Positions 6,689-16,500 of a DNA stretch of 31,455 nt are shown one piece after another; the first letter of the stretch is position 1; each line of letters begins with the position of its first letter. The stretch spans positions 9,724 through 41,178 of IMG/VR virus record IMGVR_UViG_3300030333_005378; one strand, 5' to 3'. Made by a program: the position numbers and the translations under genes. The notes beneath the pieces were generated by a model. That model searched no databases. It was not told the origin of the DNA and saw nothing but the letters and a program-made list of their open reading frames with translations. Source of the DNA: a virus.

Positions 6689-8614
6689 TTGTCCTATGAA
6701 GATACTAAAAAGGAAGTCAAGGAAATTGACGACGCTTTAAGTAATCTTCAAGAAACAATTTTAAATGTAAGAGATACTAATAAAGAAATGGGTAGAACTT
6801 TTGCCCAAAATGCTTCAATGTCAAAAACTTGGACCGCAGCATCAAGGATTCTTTCGGGTTCAGGTCTTTGGAAAATTCAGAATAGAGTAAGAGCCGTTAT
6901 TGATTTAATGGCAGTATATGATACAATGCAAGAAAAATCTATAGAAAATACAACCAAGCAAACGAATATTATGAATAAGTTTGCTAAGGCTCAAGGTAAA
7001 AGAATTGAACTTGATGAAAAATTAGCATTAATTAAAACTGCAGATTCTGGTATTATTGAAGCAGAATATGAAAAATTAGGTATAATAGATGCAATGGGTA
7101 AATCTACTGAACAACTATTAAATGAGGAATTTGCTTCATATGCTTTAGCCAAGAAAAAAGGCGCAACCCATGAGCAAGCACTTAAGATGCTTGAAATGGA
7201 ATTATTGCACACTAAGAAATTAGAAGAGCGTCAAGAAAAAAGAATTTTTGGAACAGAAAAAAAGAAAGAAAAATTTAGAAAAAAGCAAGAAAAGTGGTTT
7301 CAAAAAAATCAAGCAAGAATAGATTTACAAGCAAAGATAGAAGAAAGAAAGGATTTAAGAGCAGAAGCATCTCAAGAAAAATTATTAGCATTAAAAAGAG
7401 AAGCAGCAACTATGGTTGAACCAACTCTTTTAGAATTATCAAGGCATTCTCTTGATACACAAGCAGATATGTTAGCACAATGGGATAACATTCATAAACA
7501 AATTGATGATGTAACTGAACAAATATCTGATATGGATAAAGGTGCTGGAGGTTTATTTACTGATATGGTTACCTTAATGAAATCTGATGCGGGCAGTATT
7601 GGCGATAAAATATTTGGTAAAAAACAAGTAGATGAAGAAGGAAATGAAACCGGCGAAAGAAAAGGCGGTATGCTTGGATTATTAAGAGCAGCAGAAAGAA
7701 GAGAAAAATGGGAAAATTTCTCAGCAAAGATGCAAGATAATGCAGGTAAGTTTAGGGATAATATAAGAATGAAATTATTACCTAAAATATATATGTTTTT
7801 AAGAAATATGTTTATGGGATTCATATACTTTACAATATTCCTTGCAGCAGCATTTGTAGTATTTAAGTTGTTACAAACTGCTTGGAATGATTTTACAGGA
7901 AGATGGGATGAAATCTTCCCTATATTTGACGAAAAATTCGCAGCCATATCTGAGTTAATGGATGATTTATGGACTAGCGCAGAAGATTTATGGTTAGCAT
8001 TTACTACCGGAGGATTAGGAGAATTTATTAATAAATCGTTTGTCTTTTTGGGTAAACTATTACACTTGGGTATTAAACTTTTAGGTGTGATTTGGGAAGT
8101 AGCATGGCAAGTAATTAAATCATTATGGAATGGTTTCTTATCATTATTATGGAAACAACCTGATAAAATAATTAAAGGTATAATGATTGGGTTAGCAGTT
8201 TGGGGAACGTGGATGTTAGTTAAATGGTTGGGAGGTCATCTTATATCTACAATGACTGCAATTATTGGTGCAGTTCCAATGGCTATAATTGTTGCTGGTG
8301 TTGCTTTACTTGCATTATTTGTTATTGCACTACAAAAGGCAATTCCGGGTTGGTCGCAAGGTGGTGTTCATGGTGGTGGTGTTGCTATGGTTGGAGAAAA
8401 GGGTCCAGAATTAATAAACTTACCTTCAGGAACAAGAATACATTCTAATAAAAAATCAAGAGGGATGATTTCTGGACAAACAAATAATATAAACGTATCT
8501 GTTAATGGAAGAGTTGGTGCTTCTGATTCAGAAATTAGAGATATTGCTAGAAAGATTGGACAACAATTAAATAGAGAAATAAATAGAACTACAAGTTCTG
8601 CAACAAGGTTGTGA
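6689..8614 (+). CDS. tape measure protein
   Basis: This 641-aa protein sets tail length and is probably ejected during infection. A GTG at 6680 is in frame, but TTG 6689 lies 4 bases after GGTGAT (6679-6684) and gives MSYEDTKKEV. Residues 1-300 are long charged helices, probably coiled coil. Hydrophobic segments lie at about 366-397 (FIYFTIFLAAAFVVFKLL), 450-485 and 495-550. Residues about 555-585 contain GGGVAMVGEKGPELINLPSG followed by TRIHSNKKS, a very common C-terminal motif of tape measure proteins. At about 1.5 Å per residue the tail would be near 95 nm. It directly follows the chaperone, as expected. Confidence 0.9.
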   Translation: MSYEDTKKEVKEIDDALSNLQETILNVRDTNKEMGRTFAQNASMSKTWTAASRILSGSGLWKIQNRVRAVIDLMAVYDTMQEKSIENTTKQTNIMNKFAKAQGKRIELDEKLALIKTADSGIIEAEYEKLGIIDAMGKSTEQLLNEEFASYALAKKKGATHEQALKMLEMELLHTKKLEERQEKRIFGTEKKKEKFRKKQEKWFQKNQARIDLQAKIEERKDLRAEASQEKLLALKREAATMVEPTLLELSRHSLDTQADMLAQWDNIHKQIDDVTEQISDMDKGAGGLFTDMVTLMKSDAGSIGDKIFGKKQVDEEGNETGERKGGMLGLLRAAERREKWENFSAKMQDNAGKFRDNIRMKLLPKIYMFLRNMFMGFIYFTIFLAAAFVVFKLLQTAWNDFTGRWDEIFPIFDEKFAAISELMDDLWTSAEDLWLAFTTGGLGEFINKSFVFLGKLLHLGIKLLGVIWEVAWQVIKSLWNGFLSLLWKQPDKIIKGIMIGLAVWGTWMLVKWLGGHLISTMTAIIGAVPMAIIVAGVALLALFVIALQKAIPGWSQGGVHGGGVAMVGEKGPELINLPSGTRIHSNKKSRGMISGQTNNINVSVNGRVGASDSEIRDIARKIGQQLNREINRTTSSATRL

Positions 8615-8618
8615 TTAA

Positions 8619-9326
8619 ATGCCCTCATATACTGAAAACCATAATGTAATTTTGAATTTAGCCGCTAATGGTGAAAATTCTGAAAGTGCTTGGCTTACAA
8701 ATAGAATTGCTCTTAAGGCAGATAATATAAGTATTAGCACCACAAAAAATGTTCTTGCTACACCTTTACCTTTTACTGGTATTTATTATGGTGAGGCTAT
8801 GTCTGTTTCGCTAGATTGGGGTAATTCATCTAAGACTTTATCTTTAAGTGGGATTTTAACAGACCAAACCATTAAGAAAAAATTTAAAGGTGTTGATGAT
8901 GCTAAAACAGTTTATATGACGGCACATGAAATTGCTCAATTAATTCATTCATATGTTGATTCTTCATTTATGCAAGAACATCAAAACTTAAATTCACTAA
9001 TTCTTTTAATCCCAAGTAGAGTAGATAAAGACTATAATTACCATAGCGGTGTTGATGAAAATACTGATGCAGGTGATTGTCCTTTAATTCCTTTTACTTA
9101 CAAAGTTAGAGCAGGTTCAGGTGATTCATTGGATGCTGCTTCTAAATTTGGTGTAGGAAAACAATTAGGAGATTGGCCTGATACTGTTAACGCGACTTCA
9201 GCACCAAAAAATTTACCCGGATTTATTAGAAGTTTCAATACGACTTTAATGGGTGGACAACCTTTTATTGAATTTAGTTTAGATTTTGAAGTAGCAGTAA
9301 ACCCAATGACGGAGGGAGGAATATGA
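8619..9326 (+). CDS. distal tail protein, unidentified (Dit-like by position)
   Basis: This 235-aa protein starts at ATG 8619 shortly after the tape measure stop, behind a GTGATT motif. It is mostly β-structured. The N-terminal part carries AMSVSLDWGNSSKTLSLSGI, and the middle has a helix with AHEIAQLIHSYVDSSF. The C-terminal part ends GQPFIEFSLDFEVAVNP, a strand pattern common in small tail-tip proteins. The gene after the tape measure usually encodes the distal tail protein that connects tube and hub, and that is the best guess here. No sequence motif proves it. It overlaps the next gene by 4 bases (ATGA). Confidence 0.5.
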   Translation: MPSYTENHNVILNLAANGENSESAWLTNRIALKADNISISTTKNVLATPLPFTGIYYGEAMSVSLDWGNSSKTLSLSGILTDQTIKKKFKGVDDAKTVYMTAHEIAQLIHSYVDSSFMQEHQNLNSLILLIPSRVDKDYNYHSGVDENTDAGDCPLIPFTYKVRAGSGDSLDAASKFGVGKQLGDWPDTVNATSAPKNLPGFIRSFNTTLMGGQPFIEFSLDFEVAVNPMTEGGI

Positions 9327-10516
9327 GTTATAGAACTTTAGTGGGAACTAAAAAGAGTTTAATCTTTCCTGTTATGTGTTATGGTGGATTAAAAATGCCA
9401 TACGATAGTAATATCCCCGATGCAAATACTTCTGGAACTACTGATGATGAACCTTATGGTGTTTTTGATTGGGATGATTCATTCACTATACAAACTATAT
9501 TAACTCCTTATGATATTCATGGTTTAGGGTGGGGTGCAGTAAATTCAGATAACCCTGTTTCAAAAATAGGAATAGTTACATCAAAAAAAACTATGCCCGG
9601 AAATCAAATTAAAACTTATACCGTCAAGGGGGTTAATATGAATATGGCTAGTAATACTTTAGAATCAGATATTTATTTACCTTTGGCTGATAAAGTTGGA
9701 TATGAAATGTCTATTTTTCATAATACTAACGTTCAATTATCTTTAATTAATACCGCTGATTCAACGATAGAAACTGCTATGGCGGCTGGAGTTCCACCAA
9801 ATACCCCATCAGAATATAAAATTAAATTTACAGTAATTGCTGATGGTTCTAGTGATAGTTTAACTAGTGATAAAGTAATTACATATGATTCAGAATATGC
9901 ACCTAGAAGATGGGAAGATGATAAAGGTTATAATTCTATGACTGTGGGGTATGAATTAGTTACTGCCGTTAGTGGTGCATCAGGTTCAAATGCTTCAGTT
10001 TCAAATGGTGACCAATTGTTTGTTGTAGGAGAATCAATATATGTCATAGACCCAGCAATTAAAAAATTAGGAACAGTAGCAACTACTAGTTCTGGTGGAC
10101 TTTCAATTACTTATGAATCTGACGCAAGTGCTTCAGATATTACAAGTGCCTTTCAAAGAGAAATTTATAGAAAAGCAAGACCTGAAGCATTATATTTAAT
10201 TAAAAATCATCATATTACTGCTATATTTGATGTAGTTTCTGGAGATATGTCCATTTACTATGATGGTAAATTAGTAGCATCAAAAAAACATTCTGCTGCA
10301 CCAATTGCTAGTTTTAATTTTGCTAGAGAAGATTGTTATATTGGGACAACAGTATTATCAAATGTAACTAAAACTAGAAAACAGTTTATGGGAGAATTAC
10401 ATGAATTAGCAATTATGGGTGGAAAACAAAATAGTTTTACTACCTTAGATACTTTAATGCCTAATTTTAGAAATACATTATTGTATCTTAATTTTAATGA
10501 GAGTGAATTAAAATGA
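9323..10516 (+). CDS. tail-tip protein with a LamG-like (concanavalin fold) domain
   Basis: This 397-aa protein has ATG 9323 inside the previous stop (ATGA), with GGAGGGAGG just upstream. Residues about 290-397 follow the pattern of a laminin-G/concanavalin domain: a strand with HHITAIFDVVSGDMSIYYDG, then GKLVASKKH, CYIGTTV, and GELHELAIMGGKQ before a closing strand. The first half of that fold may lie at about 175-210 and be separated by an inserted segment with GDQLFVVGESIYV. Such domains bind sugars or cell-surface proteins, so it may help the tail tip stick to the host. It overlaps the giant hub gene by ATGA, which suggests coupled production. Confidence 0.55.
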   Translation: MSYRTLVGTKKSLIFPVMCYGGLKMPYDSNIPDANTSGTTDDEPYGVFDWDDSFTIQTILTPYDIHGLGWGAVNSDNPVSKIGIVTSKKTMPGNQIKTYTVKGVNMNMASNTLESDIYLPLADKVGYEMSIFHNTNVQLSLINTADSTIETAMAAGVPPNTPSEYKIKFTVIADGSSDSLTSDKVITYDSEYAPRRWEDDKGYNSMTVGYELVTAVSGASGSNASVSNGDQLFVVGESIYVIDPAIKKLGTVATTSSGGLSITYESDASASDITSAFQREIYRKARPEALYLIKNHHITAIFDVVSGDMSIYYDGKLVASKKHSAAPIASFNFAREDCYIGTTVLSNVTKTRKQFMGELHELAIMGGKQNSFTTLDTLMPNFRNTLLYLNFNESELK

Positions 10517-13500
10517 CATTATATGTTTATGACGCAGGTAGTAAATTAAATGCTACTCCCCATGATGGCACAGATGTTGCCACAAATCCCTTAATTGTTA
10601 ATACTGACGCGACAGCAAATGTTGGTGTTGTTTGTTATGAGATAAGAAATGATAATAGCATACCAACAAGTGCAGGAACTTTTACTCATGGTGGTAGTAT
10701 TTATCCGGGCGTTTCTTATAGTGCTTCTTTTGATGTATTAAATAGAGAATATCCAGATAATACAACTAACGGTTCAGCAGGTGCTACTGATGAAACAAGT
10801 TTCTTAAATAATCTTTCTACTACTGCGGGATATAAAATACATTGCGCAACATATGATATTAATGGTATATTAGTTGAAGGAACTAGATTTCAAGGAGATA
10901 TAACAACTAATGATTATTTTGTTGTATTATTTGCAGATGACCACCTTAAGCATCATGTTGCTAAAATTACTGAAATTTTGTCTGATGATATTACAGGGGA
11001 TGGGTTTGAATTTTCTCCAAAATATTCTAAAGAAATACCAGTAGGAACAAAATTTGCAATCTATAAAGGCCCACTTGTTTCTGACACTTCTGTTGTTGCA
11101 GTTGCTTATGGGTTAGAATCTAATATAGGGACTTTAACTAGTGATTCAGATGTTGAAGATGGAACCGGACACGTTAATGATGTTAGGCATGGTGGCATTA
11201 CTTATGGTGCTAGACCTTTATTTTACTTTTATAATGATAGACTAGATAAACCCAATGAATTAAACCATAATACTAAATATAAAATTCATTATTCAAAATA
11301 TGATTCAGGAGTATCTGCACCAAATGATAAATTGCATGATGTTAAATGTTTTATGACTCAAGTTGATTATAGTTTAAAAGTTATGGATTATAGTCCTTAT
11401 ACAATGAATATTGAAATGACAGATATGAATAGATATAATGATGGAATACATTTATATTCACCTGCGAGCGGAGTAACTCACGATTATAGTAGCACAAAGA
11501 ATTTTAGAAATTGGAATAATTGTTTATTAAATTGTAGAAGAAGCAATAAAGATATAGTTGCTTATTCTAGTGCTGATTCTGAATCAACTGCTTCAGATTT
11601 TGTTTTAACAAATAGCGATGCTACTGTAACTTGTGGTTCTAATGGAAACATTTATGTTGGTATGTTTGTTACTGCCCCAATATCAGGTTTCCCTGCTAAT
11701 GCAACAGTAGCATCAATTAACACGGGAACAGAAGGCTCAAATGTAACTTCTTTTGAATTAAGTGCAATCTATACAGGTTCTACACTTTCTGGTCAAACAT
11801 TAACTTTTACGACTAATAATAAAGTGGGACCGACCAAATATTTACATTATGATGATGCTAGAGAAACATTAAATTATATTCCAGAAGTAACTGACTTAAA
11901 TATTTATGATTCCATTAATAAATCTGGTAGTTATGCTGATTTACAATTAGTGGACCAAAGAAGAATTTATGGCACAAAAGTCAATGATAATGACCCAATT
12001 ATTATACGTAAAACCATAGGTGATGGAATTATAGGTGACCAGTATAATGCTAAATTGCCGGGATTAGTTTATTGCACAGCAGGTTCACCAAATACAACAC
12101 TAACATTTAAGGGTTTAAGTAAAAATCAAAATTTAAATTTATTGTTAACTACTACTGAAAGTAGTGTCCTAAAAAGTAGTATAATTTTATTGGGTAATTA
12201 TTATTATGAAATAGATACTGTTGGTGGTTGGCCCACTTTTGTTACAGGTAGCACAACAGGAATGCAACAAACTGTTGAAATAAAACGTTCTAGACATATA
12301 GATGAAACTGATTGGAATTATTTAGATTTCTATGTAAGAGAAACTTTTTCTGGAGAACCAGCATATAGAAGGCATTGGTGTGATTTAACTGAAACTTTAA
12401 TGGTTAATTGGAAAATTGATACAACAGTTAATCATGCTTTTCCCTTTAAGGGGACTGATGGAACATCTCCAACATTTTATTATTTAGGAAATGAAATTTC
12501 TTCAAATGATAGTAGATTATCAAAGCATAGTATTTTATTAACAGGAAGTAAATTAAATGGCTATAAATTTGATATTGATTGGGGGGATTATGATAATAAT
12601 TTTGTGAAATTAAAAAATCCTAGACAACAACTATTCCAAGATGAAACCACTGAAGAAAATTCAAATATATTAGATTATTATTTAGGTGGATATATTTTAG
12701 AAAAAGAAGTTTTTAATGGTAGTGTAGAAAATTTTGAAGATTTTACTGAAGATGGGGCGTTTAAATATAGAATGGCTGGTAGAGGAAAAATTTCTAAATT
12801 ATTAGGTCCAATCATTAATAGGAATTATACTCATAGTAAAGATATGATTTATTCTACATTAGGTCCTATTTTGGAAAATGTAAATACTGCATCAATAGTA
12901 ACTCATTCTAGTAATACTAATTCAATTGGTGCTAGTCAAATTTTACTTAATGCTGCGCCAACAAATGTATCTGTTGGAGATTATTTATTTAGATACACAG
13001 GTGAATTTATTGGGCAAATTTCTGCAATAAATACTTCACCCCATTCATTTACTTTAACTGAAAGTTCTCTTAGTCAAACAAACCTTAGTGAAAATTTGCA
13101 AATCGCAAAACCTAATATGTTATCTTTTTCTAAAGCAATGTCTGTTAATACAAATACCCCCAATAAAGCAACATCATTATATGGGACAGCAGAAAAAGGG
13201 TTACTTTTTACGGGCGGTAAAAAATTAAAAAATATGTATTCAACTAGTGCGGCTTTAGAAGGCGTAGATTTATCTGGAACTTCTGCTAATTCTCATTCAA
13301 ATGCTATTGGTTATCATATTAGAAGTCCCCAAAGTATAAGACAAGGTGAAGATTCATTTAATAAATGGAAAAATGGAAGTGGTGAGGGAACAGGTTCAGT
13401 TATTAATATAGATTATCCTTTTTATTGTTATTTAGGAGATGAAACCGATACTTTTGAATTAACACCTATAGATACAGTTAATTGTTTAACTGAATATTCT

Positions 13501-16500
13501 GTTGTTTCTATTGTTGAAGATGATGAAGGAGGAAGCACAATTTCATTAGCCCCAAATATGCCAACAGTATTGGGTAGAATTGATTCAAATTATTATGATA
13601 CAACAGGTGAAGTTTTAAATGAACATCTTTCTATTATTTGTGCTTCAACACATAATAAAGGATATGTTGGGTCTATATTGGTTCATGTTCCTTTTGACCC
13701 ACATTCGGGAACCGCAAGTGACCAAGTAAGAGTTAATGAATTTTTTGACTTAAAAGATAAACATTTGTATAATAATAATAAGCAATATTTAGGTAAAGTC
13801 ATGGGAGTAAGTGCGCCTGAAGGGTGTAAAGTTGGTGGCGCACATAAAGAATGTTTTATCATATTAGATAGGCCACTTGAACATGGTGTTGCTAATACTG
13901 ATAAATTTTATATTATATCAGGAACGGTTAATAGTTTAAAGGCTACTGCTAGAAATCATGGATTATATTTACTTAATACCCAAGGGTTAAAATCTGGAGG
14001 AACATTACAATTATTAAACCCATCTCTTTCTAGTGGTAAAAGACCAGTAATTTTTAATGCGCCTAGAAGTAATGACTCTATACAAAATTATACTGTTGCT
14101 TCTGATGCTAGCATATCATCATTAAGTGACCAATTCGGCTCATTTTCTTGGAGATACTTTAATTTACAAAAAGGAACTCCTGGCGCAATTTATTATAGAA
14201 AATTTAAATTAAAAGATGGAACAAAATCGGATTTATATTCACATAAAACTGGGAATTTTTCAGCATATGCTAATTCCATAAGATATGAACCCATGAAAAG
14301 TGGACCTGTTAGACATTCATATATGGGTCAAGATAATTATTATGATGATGACCAATATAAGCAAGGTTCTCCAGAAACTAGGGGAATTAAACCGGCTGAA
14401 GGTAGTGCTTTTTCTGATTGGAATATTTTTTCAGATGAACAAATAGTAAATTATGATTACATTCGTATTCCTCAAAGTAACAATTCAAATGGTGGTGGAG
14501 GAAATTGGGATGATTCTGTTAGTTCAAATACATTAACTACTTTGAAAAATTCTAAAATTAATGGTTTTACTAACAATCCTGTTACCATAGCAAAAGATAA
14601 TTTTGAAATTATAGACCCTAAAGTGACTAGGACTTTCTTATTCGGTAATTGTGATTTATATCCAGATAGTATGAGAAGAAAAAATCACATAGGAAATATT
14701 TCAAGGGATTTTTCTGGCTATAATATTACTATTAGGTCTAAACCTATGTTAACTGCTAGTAATATACAACATGAAAATTATGCAGGAAGTTTATCTTACT
14801 TAGAGGAGAAAGATTCAAATTATCAAACATTAAGTATTTCATCCTCTAATATTAATTCTAATGAAATGAAAAGGTTTGGATTAATGAGATTAACTGAAGT
14901 TACTTATGATTGGCATTTTAATGAAGTAGACCCAGAAAACCCACCTCCTAAATCAAACATAGTAGAACCATTTTATTATACTCTATATCAAAAATTAACT
15001 GCCATTAACACATCAACACTACATATTGATGCTTATGGGACAGGTTCAGATTCTAAGAAATTAACAATGAGTGATGCATCAACGCCAGCACTTAATTATT
15101 CAGCAGGAGATGGCATATATTCTTCTGATGGGCAATTAATTGGAATTGTTGATTCAATAAGTGGGGCAACAATTACTTGCACCGAAGACCCATTTTATGT
15201 TAATGGTAAACAACATATTAATCTCCAAATTGCTAAAATTAGTAAAAATCCATTAACTAGTAAAACTAGAGCAACTTACGATTATAAGATTTCAGGAAGG
15301 GGTGGTAAAGAAATTGCGACAGGAAAAGCCTTTGATGGCACTACTTTTTCAGGAGATAAATTAGGCTTACATATGCTTCAAGGTCTTATTTTTAATGGAC
15401 AACTTAAAACTCAAGGTTATGGGAATTATGATAGTAATAGTAATATTTGGTTTCAAAATTATGCGGCTATGTATCTTTCAGCAACTAATGATGAAAATAT
15501 GTCTGCTCTTTCTAAATCTTACCTAATGCATTTTATTATTCCGCCAATTTTTGATGGCGCATTAGAAGGAAATAATCTTAGTGTAACTACTGCTGGTGGT
15601 GCAGCAACTCATGTTGATTATTACGATACATCATTTATAGTTAATTTGGATAGAGATGTAGTTACAGGTAGTGGTGGGTCTAACAAAAATCTTAAAGCAA
15701 ATGATAGATTGTATAATGTTAATGGGCAATTTTTAGCAAAAGTGGTTAGTATTGGTGGAAGTCCGGGTGATTCTGCACCAACAACAATTAATACTACTAA
15801 TTTTAGAATGGGTCATCCTGCTGGTATAGTTATGACCATAGGTAATAAAACTAATACCGATTCTTATAATGTTAGAAAAGTTGGGGTTGAAAGTGAATAT
15901 ACTGCTGATGGCCGTTTTGGTGGAGGAGGTCATGTTGGTGGTAGAAAAGAAGATATTTCTTTATATGAATCAGCCGTTAATGACTATATTCATCCTTCTA
16001 GGGTAATACAAGAACTTAGTCGAAGTAACGCAGTTGACCGTTCAGATAGTGGGGTGTATAGTTCTTTATGGGATGGAAATGCTTATGAAGATTTTGTTCA
16101 AGAGTTTGACCATACTAACCCATCAGAACCAAATTGGCCCAATATATCACCCGCTTCTTTAATGAGTTCTGCCAATGAAACAATCGTTAATACGGGTGGA
16201 ACACTTTATGATTATAAAAGATTAGTTTTCTTAGATAGATTTGGAATCGAAGGTGCAGATAGAGAAACTGAAGTTGGAATGTCCACATTAATTGGTTATG
16301 ATGGTCACCCAACAATTCAAATGCAAGGGAGAAATTTAACAGAAAATTGTCTTCAAACTCTTTATGCAATTAGAACTTTGCAAAGATTTTCAGAACAGTA
16401 TGTTAAAGATAATGGCACATATGCCACATATAATCCGGGAGATTCTAATGATGGTGTTTCAGGGGATGGTGTATATGCAGTATTCAAAGGATATTTGACA

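Noticed and set aside
7492-7947. 151-aa open frame on the - strand within the tape measure gene
   Set aside because: It is a shadow of the coiled-coil and hydrophobic codons of the tape measure protein, with no ribosome-binding site and an implausible composition.
8224-8448. 74-aa + strand frame rich in Cys, Trp and Tyr inside the tape measure gene
   Set aside because: The composition reflects an alternative frame of hydrophobic and Gly codons; the tape measure motif in the main frame covers the same bases.
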